In this document: positions 44,574-53,628 of the stretch, piece after piece | Position numbering within the stretch: position 1 is the stretch's first letter | Layout of the letters: every line of letters begins with the position of its first letter | Assembly: GCF_013425525.1 (NCBI RefSeq) | Contig: NZ_JACCKA010000088.1 | Coordinates: 1-64,000, forward strand | From: Luteimonas salinisoli | GTDB taxonomy: Bacteria; Pseudomonadota; Gammaproteobacteria; Xanthomonadales; Xanthomonadaceae | Reading direction: 5' to 3' | Length of the DNA stretch: 64,000 nucleotides | Notes under the pieces: generated by a model | Told to the model about the DNA's origin: nothing | Databases searched by the model: none | The model's input: the letters and a program-made list of their open reading frames with translations, nothing else | Position numbers and translations under genes: made by a program

Positions 44574-46631
44574 ATGTCGGAAGGATCGAGCCAGCGCGAC
44601 GACGCGCCGCTGCCGGAGATTGCCGGATACAGGCTGCTGCGCGTGATCGCGCACGGAGGCATGTCGACCGTCTATCTCGCCCGACAGGAGGCGCTCGGGC
44701 GCGAGGTGGCGATCAAGGTGATGCGCCCGGAGGCGCTGTCGGACGAGGTCAGCAGGCGCCGCTTCGAGAACGAGGCGCGCACCATCGGACGCCTCGAGCA
44801 CCCGCACATCGTCGGCATCTACCAGATCGGCCGCACCGCTGCGGACCTGCCCTACTACGTGATGCCGCACATGCCGCGCGGTCACCTGGGGCAGCGCGAT
44901 TTCCGCGGCCACGAGGAACGCGTGCGCGAGATCCTGCGCGCGTTGCTTTCCGCGCTCTCCTACGCGCATGCGCGCGGCGTGATCCATCGCGACGTCAAGG
45001 CGGAGAACGTCCTGTTCGACGAAGCCGAACGCCCCCTGCTGGCGGATTTCGGCATCGCCCTGCGTCGCGGCTACGGCAGCCGCGTCACCAGTGCCGGGCT
45101 GGCGTTGGGCAGCACCGCCTACATGGCGCCGGAACAAGCGCGCGGCGAGGAGGTGGACCCGCGCGCCGACCTCTATAGCGTCGGCGTGCTGGCCTGGGAG
45201 ATGTTGACCGGCGAGCTGCCGTTCAAGGCCGGCGATGCGCTGTCGATGGCGGTGATGCATGCCCAGGACCCGGTTCCCAGGCTTCCGCGCCAGCTGCGCC
45301 ACTGGCAGCGCTTCATCGACAAGGCGATGGCCAAGGGGCCGCTCAAGCGCCACCTCGATGCCGACGACATGCTGCGCGCCCTCGAACGCGTCTCGCGTCG
45401 CGGCCCGCGAAGGACCGACGCCCTGCAGGACGCGCTCCGGACGATCCCGGCGCGGCTGCGCGCGCTGCCGCGCGCGTCGTGGATCGTCGCCGGCCTCGCC
45501 GTCGCGGCCGCTGCCGGCCTGGCGCTGCGCCAGACCGGCAGCGATCCCGGCAGCGAATTCTTTCGTGCCGGCAACGCCGAAGCCCAGGTGTCCGCAGGGC
45601 GGGGCCTGCCGTCGCCCACCGCGGGCGGGGCGGGCATGCTGGCCAATCCGGACGACGCGCTGCTGCGCGCCGCGCCGGAGTCGCAGGCCAGCAGGCTGAT
45701 CGCCGCCGCCGAGCGGCAGATCCGCGCGGGCCGCCTGTACGCGCCACGCAACGACAACGCCTTCGACAACCTCGCCAATGCCGCAGCGGCGGACCCCGAT
45801 CACCTGCAACTGCCGCAGGCGGTTGCGGCGCTAGCCTCGGCGCTCGCCGCCGAGGCCAGGCGCAGGATCGGCGCCGGCGACACCGACGCAGCGGTGGAGC
45901 CGCTGCGTCGGCTGGCGCGGATGTCGGAACGGATGCCTCCGGACACCCTCGCCGGCCTCGCCGATCTGCGTCGCAAGGCGGCCGCGGCGATGACTGCGCG
46001 CATCGACGCCGAGGCCGCACGCTTCGACCGCGACGCGGCGCTGAAAGTGGCCGGACTGGCGCGCAGCGCAGCTCTGGACGAGGGCGCCGTCGACGCGCTG
46101 CGCCGGCGCGCCGCGGCGATTCCGGCCGTCGGCGAGCGGATCCCCGGCGAGGCCGCGGAGATGATCGTGATGCGCAAGGGCGACGACGCCTACGCGATCG
46201 CGCGGCGCACGGTCGGGGTCGACGAGTACCGCCGCTTCGCCGGGGCCACCGGCCGCGACGCGTCGCTGTGCCGCGAGCGCGCCTCGGTGCTGCGGGTGTT
46301 CTCGCCGCGCGACTGGACATCGCCGGGGTACGCGCAGGACGGCGGCGACGCCGTGGTCTGCGTGTCGTGGGCCGATGCCGACGCGTACGCGCGCTGGCTG
46401 GGCGAGCGCAACGGCCACCGCTACCGGCTGCCCACCGCGAGCGAGGCGCGCGGCCTGGCGCACCACGCCGGCGCCACGGCCGTCGCCGAGTGGCTGCTCG
46501 ATTGCAGCAGCGCCGGCTGCGCGCGCCGCCAGATCCGCGGCGCGAGCTGGCGCCAGGACGCCGGCACCCGCGACGGCGACGCCGCGCGCGGCTACGACGA
46601 CGTCGGCTTCAGGCTGGTGCGCGAGCCCTGA
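44574..46631 (+). CDS. Membrane Ser/Thr protein kinase fused to an FGE/SUMF1-like domain
   Basis: 685 residues from ATG 44574 (AGGGGGC six bases ahead; ATG 44556 also possible). Hanks-type kinase at ~15-270: glycine loop IAHGGMSTVYLA, VAIKVM, catalytic GVIHRDVKAENVLFD, DFG as LADFGIALR, APEQARGE. One TM (SWIVAGLAVAAAAGLAL, about 302-318), an Ala-rich helical periplasmic section, and a C-terminal formylglycine-generating/sulfatase-modifying-like domain: RRTVGVDEYRRFAGATG, VVCVSWADADAYARWLGERN, YRLPTASEARGLA and a GASWRQD...GFRLVRE end. The active-site Cys pattern of true FGE is not evident, so this is probably a binding module. Substrates unknown. Confidence 0.92.
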   Translation: MSEGSSQRDDAPLPEIAGYRLLRVIAHGGMSTVYLARQEALGREVAIKVMRPEALSDEVSRRRFENEARTIGRLEHPHIVGIYQIGRTAADLPYYVMPHMPRGHLGQRDFRGHEERVREILRALLSALSYAHARGVIHRDVKAENVLFDEAERPLLADFGIALRRGYGSRVTSAGLALGSTAYMAPEQARGEEVDPRADLYSVGVLAWEMLTGELPFKAGDALSMAVMHAQDPVPRLPRQLRHWQRFIDKAMAKGPLKRHLDADDMLRALERVSRRGPRRTDALQDALRTIPARLRALPRASWIVAGLAVAAAAGLALRQTGSDPGSEFFRAGNAEAQVSAGRGLPSPTAGGAGMLANPDDALLRAAPESQASRLIAAAERQIRAGRLYAPRNDNAFDNLANAAAADPDHLQLPQAVAALASALAAEARRRIGAGDTDAAVEPLRRLARMSERMPPDTLAGLADLRRKAAAAMTARIDAEAARFDRDAALKVAGLARSAALDEGAVDALRRRAAAIPAVGERIPGEAAEMIVMRKGDDAYAIARRTVGVDEYRRFAGATGRDASLCRERASVLRVFSPRDWTSPGYAQDGGDAVVCVSWADADAYARWLGERNGHRYRLPTASEARGLAHHAGATAVAEWLLDCSSAGCARRQIRGASWRQDAGTRDGDAARGYDDVGFRLVREP

Positions 46632-46650
46632 ATCGATCGGCGCACGGGGC

Positions 46651-46656
46651 TAAGAT
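46651..46656 (+). promoter_or_regulatory. Possible -10 box (TAAGAT) for a leaderless DUF502 mRNA
   Basis: GGGCTAAGATGTGCCC ends a few bases before the ATG at 46663, with no ribosome binding site between. CTGAAT at 46628-46633, overlapping the kinase stop, could be the -35 at 17-base spacing. Transcription would start at about the ATG. Confidence 0.4.
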
Positions 46657-46662
46657 GTGCCC

Positions 46663-47340
46663 ATGTCGCACCCGCCATCGCTCGCGCGGCGCCTGCAGCG
46701 CCTGTTTCTCGCCGGACTGCTCACCCTGCTGCCGATCTGGCTGACCTGGGTGGTGGTCAAGTTCGTCTTCGTATTGCTGGGCGACGCCAGCAAGCCATGG
46801 GTCGCCCCGCTGTCGCGGCGGATCGCGGCCTGGTTCCCCGACTCGATGGGCTGGGTCAATGCGCTCTGGGTGCAGAATTTCATCGCCCTGGTCGCCACCG
46901 TCGCGGCGATCCTCGGCGCCGGCTGGCTGACCCGGCGTGTGGTCGGCCAGCGCATGCTGGGCTGGTTCGAACGGCTGATCGCGCGCATCCCGCTCGCCAG
47001 CACCATCTATTCCAGCGCGCGCAAGCTGCTGGACATCCTGCAGACCAAGCCCGGGACCACCCAGCGCGTGGTGCTGATCGATTTCCCGCATCCGCAGATG
47101 AAGTCGGTGGGCCTGGTGACGCGGGTGATGCGCGAAATCGGCAGCGGCCGCGAACTGGCCGCGGTCTACGTGCCGACCACGCCGAATCCGACGTCCGGCT
47201 ACCTCGAGATCGTCCCGGTCGAGATGCTCACGCCGACCGACTGGACCGTGGACGAGGCGATGGCGTTCATCATTTCCGGCGGCGCCTCGGCGCCCGATAC
47301 GATCCCGTTCTCGCCCCCCGGACAGCGCCCATCGCCCTGA
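46663..47340 (+). CDS. DUF502 membrane protein
   Basis: 225 residues from ATG 46663 (a GTG two codons earlier is possible). Two TM helices (LFLAGLLTLLPIWLTWVVVK; FIALVATVAAILGAGWL), then the conserved soluble part IPLASTIYSSARKLLDIL, VVLIDFPHPQMKSVGLVT, VYVPTTPNPTSGYLEIVP and DEAMAFIISGG, the DUF502 signature. Widespread in proteobacteria and plants (COV family) but without a defined activity. Confidence 0.93.
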   Translation: MSHPPSLARRLQRLFLAGLLTLLPIWLTWVVVKFVFVLLGDASKPWVAPLSRRIAAWFPDSMGWVNALWVQNFIALVATVAAILGAGWLTRRVVGQRMLGWFERLIARIPLASTIYSSARKLLDILQTKPGTTQRVVLIDFPHPQMKSVGLVTRVMREIGSGRELAAVYVPTTPNPTSGYLEIVPVEMLTPTDWTVDEAMAFIISGGASAPDTIPFSPPGQRPSP

Positions 47341-47405
47341 GCGGGCCGAATGACCTTTGGCCCATGTCCGCCGGCGGCCGAGCGGCGAGGCTGGCCGGTC
47401 TGCCC

Positions 47406-49250
47406 ATGCCCGGAACCCTCATGATCCTGCGTCCGCTCGCACTCGCCGTCCCGCTCGCCCTCGCCGCCGTCCTGGCCGCGTGCGGGCCCTCGCCCGACAC
47501 CGGAAGCAGCGCCCGGCCCGAGTCCGCCGCCGGCCAGGAACAGGCCGGGGACCGCGCCGCCCGGCTGAACGCGCTGTACGAGGAGTTCTGGGAGGAAACG
47601 CTGCAGCTCAACCCGGTGCAGGCGACGTTCCAGGGCGATCACCGCTACGACGACCAGCTACCCGATTTCGGTTCGGCCGAATACCGGCAGCAGGTGCACG
47701 ATTTCAACACCCGCTGGCTGCAGCGCGTCGAGCAGGTCGGCGAAGAGGGCCTTGAGGGCCAGGATCTGTTGAGCTACCGGATCTTCGTGCGCGAGCGCCG
47801 CGATGCGCTGGAGGCCGAGCGCTTTCCCTCGTGGATGATGCCGGTCAACCAGATGGGCAGCCTGGCCAGCTACGCGGTGATGCTCGGCTCCGGCTCGGTC
47901 GCGCAACCGTTCAAGACGGTGAAGGACTACGACAACTGGCTGGCGCGCGCCTCGCGCATCCCGGTGCTGCTCGACACCGAGATCGCCAACATGCGCGCCG
48001 GCATGGAGGCGGGCGTGGCGCAGCCGCGGGTGGTGATGGAGAAGGTGCTGCCGCAGCTGGACGCGGTGATCGTCGACGATCCGGAGAAGAGCCAGTTCTG
48101 GGGCCCGATCTCCGGCATGCCCGAGGACTTCTCCGCGGAGGACCGCGAGCGCCTGACCGCCGCCTACCGCGAGCTGATCGCCGACCAGCTCATGCCGGCA
48201 TTGCGCGAGCAGCGCGACTTCATCGCCGACGAATACCTCCCGGCGGCCCGCGACTCGGTCAGCCTCGCCGCGCTGCCCGAGGGCGGCGACTGGTACGCGT
48301 TCTCGGCCCGCCAGAGCACCACGACGGACCTGCCGCCGGAACGGATCCACCAGATCGGCCTGGACGAGGTGGCGCGCATTCAGGGCGAGATCCGCACGGT
48401 GATGGAGGAGGTCGGCTTCGAGGGTTCGCTGCAGGAGTTCTTCGCGTTCATGCAGAACGACGCGCAGTTCGAGTTCGAGTCCGAGGAGGCCCTGCTCGCC
48501 CACTACCGCGGCTTGGAAGCCAAAGTGAACGAGCGGGTCGGCGAGCTGTTCTCGCTGACCCCCGAGGCCGGCTTCGAGATCCGCCCGGTGGAGGCGTTCC
48601 GCGCCGAATCGGCGGCCGGAGGCTCGTACATGACGCCGAGCGAGGACGGCAGCCGCCCCGGTATCTTCTACGTCAACACCCATGACCTGCCCACCCGCAA
48701 GACCTGGGACGCCGAGGACCTGTTCCTGCACGAGGCCATCCCCGGCCACCATTTCCAACTGGCCCTGCAGCAGGAACTCGAGGGCGTGCCGGCGTTCCGC
48801 CGCTTCGGCGGCGAGACCGCCTTCATCGAGGGCTGGGGCCTTTACGCCGAGGGCCTGGGCCGCGACCTCGGCCTCTATACCGATCCGTACAGCTACTTCG
48901 GCCGCCTCCAGGGGGAGCTCTGGCGCGCGGTGCGGCTGGTGGTCGACACCGGGCTGCACAGCAAGGGCTGGACCCGCCAGCAGGTGCTCGACTACATGTT
49001 CGAGAACTCTTCGGTCAGCGAGCCTGACGCGATCGCCGAGGCGGAGCGCTACATCGCATGGCCGGGCCAGGCGCTGGCCTACAAGATCGGCGAGTTGAAG
49101 ATCAAGGAACTGCGCGCCAGGGCCGAGCAGGCGCTCGGCGACCGCTTCGACGTGCGCGCCTTCCACGCCGAGGTGCTGAAGGACGGCTCGGTGCCGCTGG
49201 AAGTGCTGGAAAGCAAGATCGATGGCTGGATCGCGGCACAACAGGGCTGA
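47406..49250 (+). CDS. DUF885 zinc metallopeptidase-like lipoprotein
   Basis: 614 residues from ATG 47406 (ATG 47421 is an alternative). Lipoprotein signal LALAVPLALAAVLAACGPS (lipobox LAAC). DUF885 core: NPVQATFQGDHRYDDQLPDF, the zinc motif in LFLHEAIPGHHFQLALQ, EGWGLYAEGLGRDLG, and the C-terminal GQALAYKIGELKIKELR. Members are uncharacterised peptidases of the outer envelope. A GC-rich hairpin follows at 49297-49321. Confidence 0.93.
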   Translation: MPGTLMILRPLALAVPLALAAVLAACGPSPDTGSSARPESAAGQEQAGDRAARLNALYEEFWEETLQLNPVQATFQGDHRYDDQLPDFGSAEYRQQVHDFNTRWLQRVEQVGEEGLEGQDLLSYRIFVRERRDALEAERFPSWMMPVNQMGSLASYAVMLGSGSVAQPFKTVKDYDNWLARASRIPVLLDTEIANMRAGMEAGVAQPRVVMEKVLPQLDAVIVDDPEKSQFWGPISGMPEDFSAEDRERLTAAYRELIADQLMPALREQRDFIADEYLPAARDSVSLAALPEGGDWYAFSARQSTTTDLPPERIHQIGLDEVARIQGEIRTVMEEVGFEGSLQEFFAFMQNDAQFEFESEEALLAHYRGLEAKVNERVGELFSLTPEAGFEIRPVEAFRAESAAGGSYMTPSEDGSRPGIFYVNTHDLPTRKTWDAEDLFLHEAIPGHHFQLALQQELEGVPAFRRFGGETAFIEGWGLYAEGLGRDLGLYTDPYSYFGRLQGELWRAVRLVVDTGLHSKGWTRQQVLDYMFENSSVSEPDAIAEAERYIAWPGQALAYKIGELKIKELRARAEQALGDRFDVRAFHAEVLKDGSVPLEVLESKIDGWIAAQQG

Positions 49251-49893
49251 ACGGTACGGCCACCGCCTGCACGGCCTGCCCCATCCTTTCGCACCGCAAG
49301 GGCCGGCATGGCCGGCCCTTGCCCATCCGTTGCGAGGATCCATCACCGTCGCCGCGCCAGGCCGTCCCATCCGTCGTTGTGATCCATCACCGTCGCCACG
49401 GGGCGGCGCCAATGAATAGTCGTGTCTGGCAGATGGTTCCAAAGAGCGCCTTCGATTGACCGCGCGGGGCGGGAGCCGCGCCGGGGTGTTGCTCCGCCCT
49501 TCGGTCCGGCCGCGCCAGGCAGTTCCATCCATTGCGGGGATCCATCACCGCCGCCACGGGGCTGCGTCAATGAATCGCCGCGTCTGGCAGTTGGTTCGTC
49601 GGAAGACCGCCTTCGGTCGACCGCGCGGCGCGTGAACCGCGCCCCGGCGCGACTCCCGCTTGAACGTTGTTGGGCTTCGGAGGGATGGGTTGCCGAGCAT
49701 CCGAAAGCGAATGACAGGCCGCTTGCGCGGTACTGGCGCGCGGCCCGTGCGAACGGCACGCCCGGGGCGCGCAACGGCACGGGTCCGCGGCGGCGAGCCG
49801 GGGAGCACATTCCGGCCCGGGCGCCGCTGCCCCGAAATCCGCGAACTCGCCTCGACCGTGACGCGACACGCAAGACTCCCTGGCACCCGCGCA
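49251..49893 (+). repeat. Gene-free repeat region between DUF885 gene and rhlE
   Basis: About 640 bases without a credible ORF. Two copies (about 49370-49475 and 49531-49635) of a ~160-base direct-repeat unit: GATCCATCACCGYCGCCACG, CAATGAATMGYCGYGTCTGG, CAGWTGGTTC, GCCTTCGRTYGACCGCGCGG; short extra copies of the GATCCATCACC part lie at 49338-49350. The end of each unit (TCGACCGCGCGG...GAGCCGCGCC) also occurs at 43.74 kb. Hairpin at 49297-49321 (CAAGGGCCGGC/GCCGGCCCTTG) may end DUF885 transcription. 49660-49890 shows nothing else. Confidence 0.8.
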
Positions 49894-49919
49894 TTAAAAA
49901 GGGCCGGCATTGCCGGCCC
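49894..49919 (-). terminator. Rho-independent terminator of the rhlE-type gene
   Basis: On the minus strand GGGCCGGCAATGCCGGCCC (49901-49919) forms a strong hairpin followed by TTTTTAATG, 28 bases after the helicase stop. Confidence 0.85.
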
Positions 49920-49946
49920 TCTTCGTTCCGCGATCGCAACCGGGTC

Positions 49947-51287
49947 TCAGGCGCGCGCGCCGCGGCGCGCACCGGCCGGCTTGCCGCCGCCGCGGTGCTG
50001 CTTGGGACCGGCGTGGGCCTGGGGGCCGCGCGCCTGCGGCTTGCCGTGGGCGCGGTGCGTCGGCTTGGCCGGAGCGCGCGCCTGGGTGCGCTGGCCCTGG
50101 CGCTGGCCGCCACCGCCGTTCTTCGGGATCGGGGCGTTGAGGTCGATCGGGCGGCTCGGCTCGAAGCCCGCGACGGACTCGACCACCACGTCGGCCTTGA
50201 GCATGCGCTGGATCTGGCGCAGCAGCCCCCCCTCCTCCGGCGCCACCAGCGACAGCGCTTCGCCGGACGCGCCGTTGCGGCCGGTACGGCCGATGCGGTG
50301 GATGTAGTCCTCGGCCACCATCGGCAGGTCGTGGTTGATCACCAGCGGCAGATCGGGGATGTCGAGGCCGCGCGCGGCCACGTCGGTGGCGACCAGGATC
50401 CGCGCCTTGCCGGCCTTGAACGCGATCAGCGCCTTCTGCCGCTGCGCCTGGCTCTTGTTGCCGTGGATCGCCACCGCCGGCAGCCCGGCCTGCTCCAGCT
50501 GCTCGGCGAGCCGGTTGCAGCCGTGCTTGGTCTTGCCGAACACCAGCACCCGCTCGGTATGGCGGCGGGCCAGGATCTCGACCAGCAGATCGCGCTTGCG
50601 CGCGCCGTCGACCGGGTGCACCCGGTGGGTGATGGTCTCGGCGATGGTGTTCTGGGCGGCCACCTGCACCTGCTTCGGGTCGCGCATGAACTCCAGCGCC
50701 AGGGCCTTGATCCGCGGCTCGAAGGTGGCCGAGAACAGCAGCGTCTGGCGGTCCTTGGGGACCCGCGCCAGCACCCGCTTCATCGCCGGCAGGAAGCCCA
50801 TGTCGAGCATCCGGTCGGCCTCGTCCAGGACCAGGATCTCGACCGCATCGAGCTTGGCATGGCCGTTCTCCATGTGGTCGAGCAGGCGGCCCGGGCAGGC
50901 CACCAGGATGTCCACGCCGCGGCGCAGGTTCTCGATCTGCGGCTGCATGCCGGCGCCGCCGAAGATCGTCGCCACGTGCAGGCGCAGGTGGCGGCCGTAG
51001 GCCTTGAGGCTGTCGCCCACCTGCACCGCCAGCTCGCGGGTCGGCACCAGGATCAGCGCGCGCGGCTTGCGCGGGCCCTTGGGCGGGGTTTCCTTGGCCA
51101 GACGCTGCAGCAGCGGCAGGCCGAAGGCGGCGGTCTTGCCGGTGCCGGTCTGGGCGCCGCCCAGCAGGTCGTGGCCGGCCAGCGCCAGCGGGATCGCCTG
51201 GGTTTGGATCGGTGTGGGTACGGTGTAGTTGCTGTCGGACAGCGCGCGCAGCAGCGCGGGCGAGAGCCCGAGGGTTTCGAACGTCAT
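49947..51287 (-). CDS. DEAD-box RNA helicase, RhlE type
   Basis: 446 residues. Q-motif (FETLGLSPALLRALSDSNYT), motif I AQTGTGKT, PTRELAVQV, DEAD in VLVLDEADRMLDMGF, SAT, and HRIGRTGRNG. C-terminal 75 residues are Gly/Gln/Arg/His-rich and basic, as in RhlE. Unwinds rRNA or mRNA structures in ribosome maturation and cold adaptation. Preceded by a 330-base gene-free leader and followed by a terminator; so probably a single-gene transcript. Confidence 0.95.
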   Translation of the reverse strand: MTFETLGLSPALLRALSDSNYTVPTPIQTQAIPLALAGHDLLGGAQTGTGKTAAFGLPLLQRLAKETPPKGPRKPRALILVPTRELAVQVGDSLKAYGRHLRLHVATIFGGAGMQPQIENLRRGVDILVACPGRLLDHMENGHAKLDAVEILVLDEADRMLDMGFLPAMKRVLARVPKDRQTLLFSATFEPRIKALALEFMRDPKQVQVAAQNTIAETITHRVHPVDGARKRDLLVEILARRHTERVLVFGKTKHGCNRLAEQLEQAGLPAVAIHGNKSQAQRQKALIAFKAGKARILVATDVAARGLDIPDLPLVINHDLPMVAEDYIHRIGRTGRNGASGEALSLVAPEEGGLLRQIQRMLKADVVVESVAGFEPSRPIDLNAPIPKNGGGGQRQGQRTQARAPAKPTHRAHGKPQARGPQAHAGPKQHRGGGKPAGARRGARA

Positions 51288-51618
51288 GCGTTTGATGCTC
51301 CTGTACGTCGCGGCGCGGCGCCGGCCGCCATGGGGCGGGCCGGTCGGGCGACCGTGACGGCTTACTCGGAGCTATCCAGAACCGCGCTGCGAGTAATTGG
51401 TGACGGTGCGGAAAGGTTCCGGACCGTTGATCTGCGCGACGTTGGACGTGCGGAATAAGTTGCCGGGGAATCCCCGCGGCGGGCATACCAGGATCGTCTC
51501 TGCCCGTGGGCAGGGGGAGCCGTGTTGCAGAACAGCCGCGGAGTCTACGCTAGCCCGGACCGCCCCGCCAGCGCCGCCTGCGCCGGGCGTTCAGCCGCCG
51601 CGCCCGGACGCGCACGGC
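51288..51618 (-). other. Gene-free region, likely long 5' leader of the helicase
   Basis: 331 bases with no ORF of note. Holds a 7-bp inverted repeat TTACTCG (51362-51368) / CGAGTAA (51390-51396) and a further small hairpin around AGCCGTGTTGC near 51516. Long 5' leaders are common for cold-induced helicases, but no RNA family is recognisable. Confidence 0.4.
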
Positions 51619-52386
51619 TCAGACCGTGTGCAGGCCCTCCCCGCCCCGCAGGTGCGGCGCGCGGGAGATGCCCAGCGCCTGCCGCAACTGATCGCGGTAG
51701 CTGCGACCCGAGGTCACGCACGCGCCGCTGCGCAGCCGCAGCCAGTACTGCGCCGCGCCCCAGGCCTCGATCTGCTCGATCGCGTCGATGCGCACGATCC
51801 GCGAGCGGTGGATCCGCACGAACCGCCGCGGATCGAGTCGCTGCGCGAACGCCGCCATGGTCTCGCGCAGCAGCAACGCACGGCCGTCCAGGTGCAGCTC
51901 CAGGTAGTTGCCCTGGGCGAGCACGTACTCGATGTCGGCCACCGCGACCATGCGCAGGCGCTGGCCGTCCGGCACCGCCAGGCGCTCGGGATAGTCGCCG
52001 CTGGCGGGCGCCGCGCCGCCGGCCAGCCGCAGCCGGAGCCTGGCCACGGCCTCGCGCAGCCGCTCCGGCGCCACCGGCTTCATCAGGTAGTCCACGGCAG
52101 CGGCGTCGAACGCCTGCAGGGCGTGGGCGGAATACGCGGTCACGAACACCACCAGCGGGCGCCGTGCCGCAGGCAGCCGCTCGAGCATCGCGAAACCGTC
52201 GACATGCGGCATCCGCACGTCGACGAAGGCCACGTCCGCCGCCGCCTGCAGCAGGCCCGAGGCGGCCTGGAGCCCGTCGGCATACTCGGCCACCACCTCC
52301 ACGTCGCCCTCGGCCTGCAGCAGGCGCGCCAGGCGCGCGCGCGCCAACGGCTCGTCGTCGACGATCGCGACGCGCAGGCGGCTCAC
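51619..52386 (-). CDS. LytTR-family response regulator
   Basis: 255 residues from GTG 52386. Receiver domain with VDDEPLARARL, phospho-acceptor Asp in AFVDVRMPHVDG (D56) and LMKP; LytTR DNA-binding domain from about residue 140 (LAVPDGQRLRMVAVADIEYVLAQGNYLELHL; FVRIHRSRIVRIDAI). AlgR-like architecture. Overlaps the kinase stop by GTGA (4 bases), so translationally coupled. Confidence 0.95.
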   Translation of the reverse strand: MSRLRVAIVDDEPLARARLARLLQAEGDVEVVAEYADGLQAASGLLQAAADVAFVDVRMPHVDGFAMLERLPAARRPLVVFVTAYSAHALQAFDAAAVDYLMKPVAPERLREAVARLRLRLAGGAAPASGDYPERLAVPDGQRLRMVAVADIEYVLAQGNYLELHLDGRALLLRETMAAFAQRLDPRRFVRIHRSRIVRIDAIEQIEAWGAAQYWLRLRSGACVTSGRSYRDQLRQALGISRAPHLRGGEGLHTV

Positions 52387-53450
52387 GCCGCCACCGCCCG
52401 GCGCCCGCACGGCAGCCGCACCCGCGCCGTGGTGCCGCCGCCCTCGCCGATCTGCAGTTCGACGGCCTGGTCGTCGCCGAACAGATAGTGCAGGCGCGCG
52501 CGGATGTTGCTCAGCCCGGTGCCGTGCCGGTGCGCGCCCGGGACGCCGTCGCCGTCGTCGCTGACCTCGAGCAGCAGGTGGGCGCCCTCGCGCCGCGCCA
52601 CCACCTGCAGCAGTCCGGCCGCGGTCCGCGGGGCGATGGCATGGAGAATCGCGTTCTCGGCCAGCGGCTGCAGCACCAGCGGCGGCACAAGCACATCGTC
52701 GAGCCCCGGGTCGACCCGCCAGCGCAGCCGCAGGCGCGCGCCGAGCCGCACTTTCTCGATCTCCAGGTAGTGGCGCAGCAGCCGCAGCTCCTCGCCCAGC
52801 GGCACCAGCTGCGAACGCTGGTGGTCGAGGCTGCTGCGCAGCAGCTCTCCCAGCCCCACCAGCATGCGGTCGGCGGCATCGGCGTCCCGGTGCACCATCT
52901 CGGCGATCGAATTGAGCGCGTTGAACATGAAATGCGGGTTGAGCTGCGCTCCCAGCGCCTCCAGTCGGGTCTCGGTCAGCCGCGCCTGCAGCTGTTCGGC
53001 CTCGCGCTCGCGCTGGCGCGCGCGCTGCGCGTACAGCCAGGCGTGGGCGACTCCGACCATCAGGCAAAGCAGCAGGAAATTCCTGGGAAAACTCGCCGCG
53101 AGTTCGCGCCAGAAGCCCGGGAACTCCTGGTACCAGCCGATCCACGGATTGAGCAGCGCCACCGCCGCCACGCGCAGCATCACCAGCGCCACCACCAGCA
53201 GCAGCGCCGCGACGATCGAGACCACCAGCCGCGGGCGCTCGATCGGGAGGGTCCGCAGCCACCACAGCAGCACCACGACCATGGGGACCCAGAGCAGGCC
53301 CGAGGCCATGCCGAGGCGGAACGCGGTCGCCGTCGCCATCCTGGTGCCGTCGGCGAGGTCCATGGTCAGCAGCTGGGCCGACAGCAGCAGGCCGTAGAGC
53401 GTCCAGCCACCGACGATCGCGAGCCAGAAAAGGGGCGAACGGAAGCTCAT
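52383..53450 (-). CDS. LytS/YehU-type sensor histidine kinase
   Basis: 355 residues. Four hydrophobic segments in the first ~145 residues (e.g. RLVVSIVAALLLVVALVMLR), a coiled coil, then the His_kinase box QLNPHFMFNALNSIAEMVHR with phospho-acceptor H173, and the ATPase VPPLVLQPLAENAILHAI, DDGDGVPG. No periplasmic sensor domain of size, so it may sense the membrane. Partner of the adjacent LytTR regulator; divergent from the FecR/LysM gene. Confidence 0.95.
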   Translation of the reverse strand: MSFRSPLFWLAIVGGWTLYGLLLSAQLLTMDLADGTRMATATAFRLGMASGLLWVPMVVVLLWWLRTLPIERPRLVVSIVAALLLVVALVMLRVAAVALLNPWIGWYQEFPGFWRELAASFPRNFLLLCLMVGVAHAWLYAQRARQREREAEQLQARLTETRLEALGAQLNPHFMFNALNSIAEMVHRDADAADRMLVGLGELLRSSLDHQRSQLVPLGEELRLLRHYLEIEKVRLGARLRLRWRVDPGLDDVLVPPLVLQPLAENAILHAIAPRTAAGLLQVVARREGAHLLLEVSDDGDGVPGAHRHGTGLSNIRARLHYLFGDDQAVELQIGEGGGTTARVRLPCGRRAVAA

Positions 53451-53570
53451 CCGACCAAGCTAGGCCAGCGCGGCCCCGTCCGCAACAGCGGGAAGTCGTT
53501 CGTCCCCGCGGGTCGACCGTTGGTCCCGCCCTGAGTGCCGCGAGCGGCGGCGCGACTGGCGCGGACACGG

Positions 53571-53600
53571 CTGCCACGCATGAACGCCATCGCCTACAAT
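53571..53600 (+). promoter_or_regulatory. Probable promoter of the FecR/CHASE2 genes
   Basis: CTGCCA (53571-53576) and TACAAT (53595-53600) with an 18-base spacer. The TACAAT overlaps an in-frame ATG at 53599, which argues for a later start at TTG 53629. Confidence 0.45.
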
Positions 53601-53628
53601 GGCGCCGGTCCCCGCCAGAGCGTCGGTA

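Noticed and set aside
49343-50113. 256-codon minus-strand ORF across the 49.4-49.9 kb repeats
   Set aside because: It runs through direct repeats and a terminator and into the helicase 3' end in another frame; translation is Arg/Ala noise.
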